Assembly: GCA_007693595.1 (NCBI GenBank)
Contig: REDI01000043.1
Coordinates: 62,001 to 126,000, forward strand
Source: Deltaproteobacteria bacterium
GTDB lineage: Bacteria > Myxococcota_A > UBA796 > GCA-2862545
Direction: 5' to 3'
DNA: 64,000 bases
Position 1 is the first letter of the stretch. Each line of letters opens with the position of its first letter. Positions 1 through 8,437 of this stretch are shown here, piece by piece. The notes beneath the pieces were generated by a model. The model worked only from the letters and a program-made list of their open reading frames with translations. It was not told where the DNA came from and ran no database searches. The position numbers and the translations under genes are program-made.

Positions 1-1331
1 GGCTGCTGGGCATGATGGAGTCGGCAGGCAAGCTCGTAGATGATGAGGATCTTGCCGAGGCGATGCGGGGCAAGGGCCTCGGCACTCCGGCGACCCGCGC
101 GGACACCATCGAGAACCTGATCCGAAAGCAGTACGCTAGGCGAGCGCGCGGCCAGCTCGCTCCGACCCCCAAGGGCATGCGCTTGATCGACGTCATGGAC
201 CGCCTCGATGTCGAGGCGCTGCTCCACCCTTCTCTCACGGGAGAGTGGGAGTACAAGCTGGGTCAGGTCGAGAAGGGCGCGATGAGTCGGAGCGAGGTCT
301 TCGAGGCGATCCGTGCCTTGACCTGCGACGTAACCAAGGCGGTCGTCGACTTCGAGTATGACGAGATCTATGCCGATGAGCCTCCAATGGGGACCTGTCC
401 TGGCTGTGGCGAGGGGCAGATCATCGAGAACGCCTGGGGATACCCCTGTAGCCGAAACATCGACAAAGATAGTCCGTGCCGCTTCATGATCTGGAAGGAC
501 CGAGGGGGTCGCTTCATGGATCGACGTGTCGTGACGCAGCTCCTCAAGGAGCGCAAGGTTGGACCGATCGGAGGCTTCTTCGACAAGGGAGGCCGCGAGT
601 CCGAGGCGACGCTCCATCTTGAGTTTGATGACGAGAAGGAGCAGTGGGTCGTTCGACTCGACTTCGGCAGCTCCGCCGATCAGAACGATGAGCCCGAGAA
701 GGTGCTCGGCAAGCTCTGCCCTGATCCCGACGTTCCCGAACGGTGGATCCTCGAGACAACGCATCGCTACGTGACGGAGCGGCTCTTTCACAAGGAAGTC
801 AAGAACGGCCCCAAGTTACCAAAAGTCGTTTGCCATCGCGAGATTGCGGCGGACGAGGCCATCGAATACTTCTCGGAGCGCGCCCGCACCCCGATGCTCG
901 ATGACTTCGTCAGTCGGCGTGGGCGCCCCTTCCGCGCCACCCTGTACCGCCGGCCAACCGGCGGGCATGGCTTCGAGTTCCCGCCGCGCGAAGGGGCGGC
1001 CAAGAAGAAGGCTTCCACGACCAAGAAGACGACGAAGAAGGCTTCCACGACGAAGAAGGCGACGAAGAAGGCTTCCACGCCGAAGAAGGCTTCTACGACG
1101 AAGAAGGCTTCCACGACGAAGAAGGCTTCTACGACGAAGAAGGCTTCCACGCCGAAGAAGGCTTCCACGACGAAGAAGGCTTCCACGACGAAGAAGGCGG
1201 CGGCGAAGGAGACGACGGCGGCGAAGAAGAAGACGACGGCGAAGAAGAAGACGACGACGAAGGCGACGGCCGCGAAGGCGTCCTCGGCCTCCTCTAAGGC
1301 CGTTTCGAGCACCGAGGAAGCCTCTCCGTGA
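1..1331 (+). CDS. topB: DNA topoisomerase III-like (type IA), 3' part only
   Basis: This is the C-terminal part of a type IA topoisomerase; the reading frame is open from base 3 and the catalytic N-terminal half lies outside the window. The stretch SAGKLVDDEDL followed by GKGLGTPATRADTIENLI is the classic end of the type IA core and sits closest to the TopB clade, as does LTGEWEYKL. A Cys-rich segment (CPGCGEGQ, then two more Cys) and a topo C-terminal-repeat-like segment (GPIGGFFDKGGRESEATLHLEFD) follow. The last ~110 residues are a Lys/Ala/Ser/Thr-rich tail built from KKAST-type repeats, resembling histone H1 and probably binding DNA non-specifically. Its stop codon overlaps the next gene's GTG start by 4 nt. 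The family is clear; TopB versus TopA cannot be settled from this fragment. Confidence 0.85.
   Translation, partial: LLGMMESAGKLVDDEDLAEAMRGKGLGTPATRADTIENLIRKQYARRARGQLAPTPKGMRLIDVMDRLDVEALLHPSLTGEWEYKLGQVEKGAMSRSEVFEAIRALTCDVTKAVVDFEYDEIYADEPPMGTCPGCGEGQIIENAWGYPCSRNIDKDSPCRFMIWKDRGGRFMDRRVVTQLLKERKVGPIGGFFDKGGRESEATLHLEFDDEKEQWVVRLDFGSSADQNDEPEKVLGKLCPDPDVPERWILETTHRYVTERLFHKEVKNGPKLPKVVCHREIAADEAIEYFSERARTPMLDDFVSRRGRPFRATLYRRPTGGHGFEFPPREGAAKKKASTTKKTTKKASTTKKATKKASTPKKASTTKKASTTKKASTTKKASTPKKASTTKKASTTKKAAAKETTAAKKKTTAKKKTTTKATAAKASSASSKAVSSTEEASP
1002..1278 (+). repeat. In-frame 18-nt repeats coding the KKAST tail
   Basis: Near-perfect units of about 18 nt (aagaaggcttccacgacg) repeat inside the topoisomerase reading frame and encode nine KKAST units followed by T or P, then degenerate into KKTTAKKKTT. 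The low-complexity DNA also creates long open shadow frames on both strands. This is a coding microsatellite, probably variable in length between strains. Confidence 0.85.
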
Positions 1332-4330
1332 AAGGGTGGTTACCGACATCCTCTTCACGTCCCGACGGGGTCCGTGTCGAGGTTGTTCACGAGGTGGAGG
1401 GCCTGGCATCGACCTCGCTCTTCCGCGCCCACGACGAGACAGGAGCGCCCATCGAGGGGCCGCGTGTTGGGCTCATCGCGCAGATGCACGGTAACGAACC
1501 TGTCGGAGCCCAAGTCTTCGAGCGCCTCGTGCGGGTCATCCCCCAGCAGCTCACGCGGGGAGAGCTCCTCCTCGTCACAGCCAACCCTCAGGCGGCCCAG
1601 CTCGATCTTCGACACACCCCCGACGGAGTAGACCTGAACCGGCTCTGGGGTGCGGAGGCCCAGGCCAGGTTGGGGGAGCTCACGCCGGAGCAGCGGTGCT
1701 ACGAGCACCAACGTGCGCTCGATCTCGCCCCTCTACTCCAGACCTGCGATGCCTTGCTCGATCTCCACTCCGCCTCGCAACCCGCACCGCCCTTCTTGGT
1801 CGTCCGAGACGATCAGCAACATGCGGCGCTGGTCCAGCGACTCGGGGTGGAGCGTGTGCTCACCGGACTTCACGAAGAGGGGATCCTCGGTGGCGCGGTC
1901 GGCCCCGATGTCGGGCTGCACCTCGGGGAGCGGAGTGTCCGGATCGGTGTGACCTTCGAGGCGGGGCAGCACCAGGACCCTGCCAATCGCGAGCGCGCCC
2001 ACGATCTCGTGCTCCGGTTTCTCGATGCGATGGGGATCTGGCGACTCCCTCCTCCTCCCACGCCGATCCGACCTCGGATCTTCGAGGTGATCGATCGCTT
2101 CCGTCAGGCCCCGGCAGGCTCCGAGCCCTACCGCTTCCCAGGCTATGTGCCCGGTCAGAAGGGTCTCTTGGCCTCGGGGCGTCCTCTGGCGAGCTTTCAG
2201 AAGGTCGAGGCGGGCGAGGCCTTGCTTCGGCGGGGCGTGCATCATGTGGTACGCGCCTCTTCTGCCTTCACCATCATCCTGCCCACCCCAACGGCTGAGC
2301 CGGGGACAGATCTCTATTATGTGGCGTTGGAGCGCCGCTGGGAGCTGCAGGGCTCCCCGCATGAGCGCTCCGAGGCCGAGGCGCGGATCGAGGCCCGCGC
2401 CATCGAGCGCGTGCTCGATGTGCTCGACGATGATGAGCTCGACAGCGGGGCTACTTGGGTCAGCTTTGATCGTCGGCGGGTCCTCGACCAGACCGCCGAA
2501 CTCGTCGCGCGCACCCTCCGCTTGCCCGAGGGGCATCCCGATCGTCGGATCGCCATCGTGGGCCGTGGGGAGTGGGGGGGCGGGGGCTCTGAGGTCCGCG
2601 CTGGCCGCCGCTACCGTCGAGCGGTCGGGCGAGCCCTGGCGGCTGGGATCCCCATCGATCGCTATCAGCTCCTACGGGGAGCGGCGCGAGGTTGGCTCGA
2701 CGCCCTGACGAGCGACGCCATGGCTCGGCTCCTGGTCGAGCGCGGGGCGGTCCGCCGGGCGGCCGGGCAGACAGGGGCAGGGATCCGGCTCTTCCTGTCT
2801 GCGGACCAGCCCTCAACGGTCGCCCTGCTGGTCGCGGGTGATCTCGAGCGTGCCCTGCGTGGCGGAGATCGGCGCCACGTTCGAGTCGCCTTGGTCATCG
2901 AAGCTCCCATCGTGGAGCCCGACGGCGAGAGCGTCGCCGTCCAGGTCCAGCGCTGCGGCCTCTTCTCTTCTCGGATCGAGTTTCTGCAGACCGCGAGTGC
3001 ACTCTTGGCGACCCTTCGGGGCCAGCATGCGGCCTTGGTACGGCAGCCACCGCTCTCGGACGAGCCCGCCGTCCACGAGCTGCTCGGGCCCGCCGATGCG
3101 ATCCTACCGCCGATCGACCAAGATCACATGCGGGCGCTGGGACGGGCCCTCAGCTCGCTCCAGCACCGGCTGTGGCGCGATGCGCTCCGGCGCGAGATCG
3201 TTCCGGAGCACCTCATCGATCGCGACGCGGTCGGCGCCTGGCTCAGCCGCACCATGACACGAACCGGCGTGCTTGATCCCCACGGGCTGCGCGCGCTGCT
3301 GCTCGGACCGGACGGCTCGGTCGACCCGTCGCGCCTCGACGATCCGCCGGCCCGGGTGATCCCTCCTCGTCGCCTTGCGACGCGCATTCGGCCGCCTCTC
3401 AGCGCGTTTGACGTCGATGGCGACAACCTAGCGCGGTGGGTGAGCTCCAAGCGCTTCCTGCGGCAGCGACAGCTCGTGCCCAATACACGAGGCCAAGACC
3501 TGGACCTTCTCTTCGACGAGGGTCAGCTCTCGGATCGCTTGCTCCGCTGGTTCAAGGACGCGCGTGCGGCCGCGGCACAAGCCCCTGGTCGGGTCCAGAT
3601 CGTCATGGCCGGCAATGGCCTTCGACCCCAGATCGACGACCCTGGAAGCACCCCGCTGGTGCGCGCCCACGTCGAGCTGCTCCTCGATCCGGGGTTGCGC
3701 TACCTCCGCATTCAGCACGCGCCTGGATCCTACCTTCGTTGGCTCAAGGGGCTCGTCTCGACGCTCCGCAGCCGCCCCAAGGGCGGGGCGCCAGCGGGCA
3801 TCCGCTTCGTCGGAGAGCACGGCACCTCGGTCAACGTGATCTTGCTCGCGACCTCCGAGGTCGATCCCGGCCCAGGCTGGTCGCTCGAGTCGTGGCGGAT
3901 CGAACGCTGCGCGGTGCTGGTCTCGAGCCTCGGAGGGCAGGGCAGGGGAGGAAGGGTCGGCATCTTCACCGAGCACAAGACCGGCGAAGAGGCGTCGGCC
4001 AACGCCGAGCTCCTCCAGTACGGCCGAGCGCACTGCGAGAGCTTGCTGGTGCAGGGCGACGCACCCACCATCGATGGGGACGCGGAGCAGGCCGAGTACG
4101 TCTTCGTCGAACAGCTCGCCCGCTGGGTCGAGCGTGCGCGCGACCTGCGAGACAGCCCGTTCCCCGTTCCCGACGATCAGGCGGATCGTGAGCGATGGAT
4201 GAGGTCGAGGCTGGGCCTTGTGGATCCGGACTTGGTACGGACCCTGGTCAGGGAGCTCGACCAGCGGGCCCCTGCGCGTCCGGTGGCCCGTGCGATCTGG
4301 GACCTCGTGGTGCCATGGCCCGAGATCTGA
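1328..4330 (+). CDS. Zinc hydrolase (AstE/AspA-like) fused to ~690 aa of unknown sequence
   Basis: Residues ~1-240 look like the succinylglutamate desuccinylase/aspartoacylase branch of the M14-type zinc hydrolases. The zinc ligands are seen as H54 and E57 (MHGNEPVG) and H147 (LLDLHSAS), and the catalytic glutamate as E211 (TFEAG). The VDLNRLWG motif is also present. These enzymes cleave amide bonds of N-acyl amino acids or modify related small molecules. Residues ~310-1000 match no family I recognise; they contain no membrane segment or obvious repeat. The usual family length is 320-370 aa, so this is an unusual fusion. It starts with GTG overlapping the topoisomerase stop, which suggests translational coupling. 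The N-terminal assignment is firm; the substrate and the role of the long C-terminal part are unknown. Confidence 0.7.
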   Translation: MKGWLPTSSSRPDGVRVEVVHEVEGLASTSLFRAHDETGAPIEGPRVGLIAQMHGNEPVGAQVFERLVRVIPQQLTRGELLLVTANPQAAQLDLRHTPDGVDLNRLWGAEAQARLGELTPEQRCYEHQRALDLAPLLQTCDALLDLHSASQPAPPFLVVRDDQQHAALVQRLGVERVLTGLHEEGILGGAVGPDVGLHLGERSVRIGVTFEAGQHQDPANRERAHDLVLRFLDAMGIWRLPPPPTPIRPRIFEVIDRFRQAPAGSEPYRFPGYVPGQKGLLASGRPLASFQKVEAGEALLRRGVHHVVRASSAFTIILPTPTAEPGTDLYYVALERRWELQGSPHERSEAEARIEARAIERVLDVLDDDELDSGATWVSFDRRRVLDQTAELVARTLRLPEGHPDRRIAIVGRGEWGGGGSEVRAGRRYRRAVGRALAAGIPIDRYQLLRGAARGWLDALTSDAMARLLVERGAVRRAAGQTGAGIRLFLSADQPSTVALLVAGDLERALRGGDRRHVRVALVIEAPIVEPDGESVAVQVQRCGLFSSRIEFLQTASALLATLRGQHAALVRQPPLSDEPAVHELLGPADAILPPIDQDHMRALGRALSSLQHRLWRDALRREIVPEHLIDRDAVGAWLSRTMTRTGVLDPHGLRALLLGPDGSVDPSRLDDPPARVIPPRRLATRIRPPLSAFDVDGDNLARWVSSKRFLRQRQLVPNTRGQDLDLLFDEGQLSDRLLRWFKDARAAAAQAPGRVQIVMAGNGLRPQIDDPGSTPLVRAHVELLLDPGLRYLRIQHAPGSYLRWLKGLVSTLRSRPKGGAPAGIRFVGEHGTSVNVILLATSEVDPGPGWSLESWRIERCAVLVSSLGGQGRGGRVGIFTEHKTGEEASANAELLQYGRAHCESLLVQGDAPTIDGDAEQAEYVFVEQLARWVERARDLRDSPFPVPDDQADRERWMRSRLGLVDPDLVRTLVRELDQRAPARPVARAIWDLVVPWPEI

Positions 4331-4366
4331 GGTAAGGACAACCCTTGGACGATCGGAGGTCTCGGG

Positions 4367-5794
4367 ATGCGCTACAGGGTGACAGGCGACGATGGAACGT
4401 CAGTTGAGGTCGATGCCTTCGACTGGATGATGGCCATGGTCCACGCCATCGACCAGCTAAATCTCGAAGTGCAAGGCTGGGTGTGCGAGACGCGGGCCGA
4501 TGGCTCGACCAAGGTGACCGAGCCGCAGACCGGCCGGTCTTGGAAGGTCGAGCTCCGAGGTCAGGGGGGGGAGGACGACGCTTCTCTCTTCGGGCGGACC
4601 GTGGTACCCAGCCAGGCGCCCACCGACGACCCGCTGGCGGGTGGCTCGACGCCGCCTGCGCCGACGGCGGTTGTCGAGGCGAGCCCCGCACGGCCTAGCC
4701 CTACGAGCCCGAGTGAGGCCCCGAAACGAGCCCGCTCCGACCCCAGGGTGAAACCGACCGAGGCCCCGGTACAGGAGCGTGTCGCCTCGACGCCGCCGAG
4801 CGATCCAGCTCCCTCCGAGCGCGCCCCTCCTTCGCTGGACGTGCCGATCCCTTCCGCCCACGCGCTCCAGCCCGACGCCGCGCCCAAGCCCCCCACGCCG
4901 AGCCCGTCGGCCTCCCCGACCATGCCGTCCGAGCCGACTCCGCCCGAGCCGACTCCGCCCGAGCCGACTCCGCCCGAGCCGACTCCGCCCGAGCCCACTC
5001 CGCCCGAGCCCACTCCGCCCGAGCCCACTCCGCGGCCCGGGACTCCGGCGCCCAGCGCTCGGCGCCCCTCGCTTCGCCGATCGAGCGAGGCTCCTACCCT
5101 CACGAGAGATCCTCGTGATGAACGTCCAAGGCTCGCCGAACCGCTCGACGAGCCTCTGCCCCAGGGTCGCCCGCGCGCCCGTCCACGCCCCCGGCGGGCC
5201 CCGACCCAGGAGCGACCCAAGCGGCGAGCCAAGGCCTCCGAGCCCCTGGCCCCCAGCCCAAACCTCGCCGCTGCGTTGACGACGGGCGAGCCTTCCGCGG
5301 CCCCCGAAGACCTCGCTGAACGGATCTTCATGATGTCCATGGACCTCAGCGACGTGCAGAGCGTCGAGGAAGCCTGCCGTCGCGCCCTCAAGATCGTGCT
5401 CGAGCTCGTCCCTTGTGAAGCGGGGAGCGTGCTCAAGGGCAGTCTCAACGACGATCACCTCACCTTCGTCGCCGTGGCGGGACCCACCGCGTCGCAGCTA
5501 CGCGGCCAGCGGATCCCGTTCGGAACTGGCATTGTGGGGGCCTCCTTCGATCTCGGGATCTCGATCGAGGTGAGCAACGTCGCGAACGATCCCCGTCACG
5601 CGAATCAGTTTGATCGCCAGTCTGGCTTCACGACGCGCGCGGTCCTCTGTGTGCCCGTACAAGGCGAAGAGTTGTATTATGGCGCCATTCAGATCCTCAA
5701 CCCGCCTGGCGACCACTTCGAGGACTGGCACCGCGATGTGGCCCAGCAGGTGGCCGACTCCCTCGCCAGCACGCTCGACGCCGTCTTGCGCTGA
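4367..5794 (+). CDS. GAF-domain protein with long Pro-rich linker
   Basis: The protein has three parts. Residues 1-~65 form a small folded-looking domain (MRYRVTGDDGTSVEVDAFDW...) that I do not recognise. Residues ~70-310 are a Pro/Ala/Ser/Arg-rich linker holding seven EPTPP units. Residues ~315-475 form a GAF domain, recognisable by CEAGSVL, GTGIVGASFDLG, DPRHANQFD and TRAVLCVPV. GAF domains bind small ligands or mediate protein contacts, often in signalling. No output domain is present, so it may act as a sensor or scaffold, perhaps with the PP2C gene that follows 134 nt downstream. The protein has no signal peptide and should be cytoplasmic. The GAF call is firm; the role is not known. Confidence 0.75.
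   Translation: MRYRVTGDDGTSVEVDAFDWMMAMVHAIDQLNLEVQGWVCETRADGSTKVTEPQTGRSWKVELRGQGGEDDASLFGRTVVPSQAPTDDPLAGGSTPPAPTAVVEASPARPSPTSPSEAPKRARSDPRVKPTEAPVQERVASTPPSDPAPSERAPPSLDVPIPSAHALQPDAAPKPPTPSPSASPTMPSEPTPPEPTPPEPTPPEPTPPEPTPPEPTPPEPTPRPGTPAPSARRPSLRRSSEAPTLTRDPRDERPRLAEPLDEPLPQGRPRARPRPRRAPTQERPKRRAKASEPLAPSPNLAAALTTGEPSAAPEDLAERIFMMSMDLSDVQSVEEACRRALKIVLELVPCEAGSVLKGSLNDDHLTFVAVAGPTASQLRGQRIPFGTGIVGASFDLGISIEVSNVANDPRHANQFDRQSGFTTRAVLCVPVQGEELYYGAIQILNPPGDHFEDWHRDVAQQVADSLASTLDAVLR
4931..5035 (+). repeat. Seven tandem 15-nt repeats coding EPTPP
   Basis: Seven consecutive 15-nt units (gagccgactccgccc) begin at 4931 and run to 5035. The first four carry gagccg and the last three gagccc, so two sub-blocks were amplified separately. 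They lie in frame within the Pro-rich linker of the GAF protein, so unit number can change without breaking the frame. Confidence 0.9.
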
Positions 5795-5838
5795 CGGTTC
5801 CCTTCACGGAGGGCGGTGGGCTCGTAGAATGACCTTTG

Positions 5839-5860
5839 CATGAAGTAAAAACGCTTCATG
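5839..5860. promoter_or_regulatory. AT-rich inverted repeat upstream of PP2C gene
   Basis: A perfect 7-bp dyad, CATGAAG - 8 nt (TAAAAACG) - CTTCATG, lies 69 nt upstream of the PP2C start at 5929. It is markedly AT-rich against this genome. The geometry suits an operator for a dimeric regulator, or a small hairpin in the leader. No convincing -35/-10 pair was identified around it. Confidence 0.4.
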
Positions 5861-5928
5861 ACCGCATCACGCACCCGTGGAGCGCGCGGATTGGATACAG
5901 TGTCGGCTCGCTGCAAGGAGGAGTCTCA

Positions 5929-7194
5929 GTGCGCATTCGGCAGGCGGTCGCAGGTACTCACGCTGGTGCGGTCCGTCCGTTCAACGAGGACGCCGTCCTC
6001 CGCCTCGGACGGGTGCCGCTGTATGCCATCGCGGATGGCATGGGCGGCGCGGGTGCGGGCGATGTCGCAGCGCAGCTCGCCCTCGACGTGCTCAAGCAGA
6101 ACGCCGTGGGGATCCGCGAGCGCAACCTGGCCTTGGCCGAGTCTCGATCCTCCGAAAACCGCCGCGCCCTGAGCCGCTCCTTCGACACCATGTTCAACCG
6201 GATCAGCCAACGGATCCGCGAAGAAGCGGCGCGGCGTGCGCACAACGTGATGGGGGCCAGCCTGGTCCTCGCGACCGTGGTGCAAGAGTATGCCTATATC
6301 GCTCACATTGGCGACACCCGCGCGTACCTCTGGAGGGGGGGCAGCCTCCAGCGCCTCACCGAAGACCACACCCTCGCGGAGCTCAAGCTGCGTCGCGGCA
6401 AGATCACCCACGCCGAGTACAAGAACCACCCGGAGCGCCACGTTCTCTACCAGTCTCTTGGAGCCAACTTCGAGCTCGACGTCGACATCGCCGAGGTCCG
6501 CCTCCAGCACGACGACATCCTGCTCCTCTGCTCCGATGGCGTCGTCGGCGCCCTCGACGACGAACAGATTGGTCAGGAGCTTCAACCCGACGACCTGAAC
6601 AACAGCCTCAGGTCTTTGCTACGGTCCTGCATCAAGGCGCGGTGTTCCGACAACATCAGCGCGGTGCTCCTCGGCATGGAAGGCGAGGCTATCCCCGCGT
6701 ACGCCGAGGAGTCTCCGACCCTACCCGGCGTGCCTGCTCCCGCGTCCCCCGATCCCGAGCCGGTCGAGGTTCGCGGCGTGATGTTCAGCGCGCTGAGCGC
6801 CGACGATCGCAAGCTGCTCGCCCCCTTCTTGACCGAACAGACCTTCCCCGCCGGGGAGCGCGTGGTGGCCGAAGGCGATCCTAGTCGAACCCTACACGTC
6901 TTGGTCAGCGGCCGCGTGCACCTGACTATCGGCGGAGCACCTCTCGGCGATCTCAGTGAAGGTACGGTTGGTAATCTTTCTTTCAGTCAAGATCGGCTGG
7001 TGCGGGTCCAGGCGGTCGCCAAGGCGCCGACCACCACCCTCGCCCTGACCCGGGATGCCTTCGACGCCCTCCGCGAGGCCCAGCCCGATCTCGCGGCGCG
7101 GGTGGCGTCGGCCGTGGTCGACGAGCGGACCCGCTTGATCGATCGCCTTGCATCAAGGATTGAAGCTGTTTTTTGTGCGGTTCGCGGCGATTGA
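5929..7194 (+). CDS. PP2C-type phosphatase with degenerate cyclic-nucleotide-binding-like domain
   Basis: This is a predicted 421-aa cytoplasmic protein phosphatase of the PPM/PP2C family, which removes phosphate from Ser/Thr. GTG at 5929 is chosen because it follows a strong ribosome binding site (AAGGAGGAG); an in-frame ATG at 5836 lacks one. Metal-binding PP2C motifs are visible: RPFNEDA, ADGMGG (residues 35-40), HIGDTRAYLW, CSDGVVGAL and SDNIS. Residues ~295-405 resemble a CNB/Crp fold (FPAGERVVAEGD, LHVLVSGRVHL), but the phosphate-binding cassette is missing: where FGE(L/I)AL...RxA is expected there is VGNLSFSQDRLVRV. It probably no longer binds cNMP in the standard way. The neighbouring convergent gene encodes the same domain order, with the cassette intact. 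Confidence 0.85.
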   Translation: MRIRQAVAGTHAGAVRPFNEDAVLRLGRVPLYAIADGMGGAGAGDVAAQLALDVLKQNAVGIRERNLALAESRSSENRRALSRSFDTMFNRISQRIREEAARRAHNVMGASLVLATVVQEYAYIAHIGDTRAYLWRGGSLQRLTEDHTLAELKLRRGKITHAEYKNHPERHVLYQSLGANFELDVDIAEVRLQHDDILLLCSDGVVGALDDEQIGQELQPDDLNNSLRSLLRSCIKARCSDNISAVLLGMEGEAIPAYAEESPTLPGVPAPASPDPEPVEVRGVMFSALSADDRKLLAPFLTEQTFPAGERVVAEGDPSRTLHVLVSGRVHLTIGGAPLGDLSEGTVGNLSFSQDRLVRVQAVAKAPTTTLALTRDAFDALREAQPDLAARVASAVVDERTRLIDRLASRIEAVFCAVRGD

Positions 7195-7210
7195 ACTCCG
7201 AGCGCGACGC

Positions 7211-8413
7211 TCACGTCTCGCTGAGAAGACGGTTGGTCTCTCGCAAGCGTGAACCCAGCGTGGCTGAGAGCTTCCAGAGGATCTGGTTGCCTAGGGAAGG
7301 CTCCTGCATGCAGAAGGCGCGGAGGTCTCCGCGGGAGATGGTCAGGAGCGAGACATCGTCTTGGGCGACGATAGAGGCGCTGCGCGGGAGCTCATCGACG
7401 AGGGCCAGCTCGCCGAAGTGCTCGCCTGGCCCCAGGGTCGCGACCTCTCGCCCGTCGACCAGTACGGCGACGACGCCGGCGACGACGGTGAACATCGTGT
7501 CCCCGCGATCGCCCTGACGCATGACGGTCTCGCCTGGGGCGGCGTTGCGCTCGCTGACGATCCGGCCCACCCTCAGGCGTGCATGAAAAGGCAGATCGCT
7601 GAACAAGAAGAGCTGCTCCATCGCACGGGCGCGCGCGGCGACCCGCTCCCCCTCGAGCACCGACTCGGTCTCGACGACGATGACGGTGATGTTGTCCTTT
7701 CCGCCTGCATCGAGGGAGGCTTCGATCAGGACATCGGTGGCGTCGTTGACGCTGCCGTGGCCCATCAGCTCCGCCATGTGGTCGTGGCTTACGAGATCGG
7801 AGCAGCCGTCGCTGCACAGCATCAAGCGGTCCCCTGAGACCAGCTCGATGAAGAGCGTGTCGGCTTGAACGGTGGGGTAGAGGCCGACGGCGCGGGTAAT
7901 GACGTTGCGATAGCGACTCGTCTTCGCCTCTTCGGGGGTGATGCTGCCTTGTCGAAGGAGCTGATTGACCATGGAGTGGTCTTCGGTGAGCTGGCGGAGC
8001 TTCCCTTGGCGCAGGAGGTAGGCCCGACTATCGCCTACGTGCACGATAAAGGCGGCCCCCCCACCGACGATCGCCGCGACCAGGGTCGTGGTCATTCCTT
8101 GCCGCCCGGCGTTGGCTGCGGCCTCGTAGACGCGCTTGGACGAGGTGACCGCCGCCTGATCGAGCAAGCTCAACACCGCGTTTCGATGGGCCTGCGAGGG
8201 GGCCTGCCCGTAGGCGTCGAGGGCTTCCTTGAACTTCGAGCCATACTTCTGGAAGGTGTTGACCGTGATGGCGCTCGCGAGCTCCCCCGCGTTGCGCCCC
8301 CCGACCCCGTCGGCGACGACGAAGAGCCCATGCTCCGCCGTGGCGAGGAGGGAGTCTTCGTTGTTCTTTCGCTTTCGACCTACATCGGTACGGGCATGGA
8401 ACCGGATCATCAT
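7211..8413 (-). CDS. PP2C-type phosphatase with intact cyclic-nucleotide-binding domain
   Basis: This is a 400-aa protein, N-terminal PP2C phosphatase (residues ~1-245) then a CNB domain (~270-385). PP2C metal motifs are RKNNEDSL, ADGVGG, HVGDSRAYLL, CSDGCSDLV and DNITVIVVE. The CNB domain has PGETVMRQGDRGD, FGELALVDELPRSA (residues 333-346) and SIVAQDDV, which match the canonical phosphate-binding cassette, so cNMP regulation of the phosphatase is a reasonable inference. The start (ATGATGATC) follows a GGAG site. It converges on a PP2C-CNB paralogue with only 16 nt between the stop codons, suggesting an old inverted duplication or co-selected antagonistic partners. Likely targets are phosphoproteins of Hanks-type kinases. 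Confidence 0.9.
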   Translation of the reverse strand: MMIRFHARTDVGRKRKNNEDSLLATAEHGLFVVADGVGGRNAGELASAITVNTFQKYGSKFKEALDAYGQAPSQAHRNAVLSLLDQAAVTSSKRVYEAAANAGRQGMTTTLVAAIVGGGAAFIVHVGDSRAYLLRQGKLRQLTEDHSMVNQLLRQGSITPEEAKTSRYRNVITRAVGLYPTVQADTLFIELVSGDRLMLCSDGCSDLVSHDHMAELMGHGSVNDATDVLIEASLDAGGKDNITVIVVETESVLEGERVAARARAMEQLFLFSDLPFHARLRVGRIVSERNAAPGETVMRQGDRGDTMFTVVAGVVAVLVDGREVATLGPGEHFGELALVDELPRSASIVAQDDVSLLTISRGDLRAFCMQEPSLGNQILWKLSATLGSRLRETNRLLSET

Positions 8414-8437
8414 CGCTCCAGACAGAAGGGACTGCGG

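Noticed and set aside
1002-1278. Regularly spaced repeats that could suggest a CRISPR array
   Set aside because: The units are adjacent, in frame with a gene and have no unique spacers.
788-1312. Minus-strand frame with FFVVEA-type repeats opposite the topoisomerase tail
   Set aside because: It is the mirror image of the coding 18-nt Lys/Ser/Thr repeats; composition is low-complexity and no ribosome binding site was seen.
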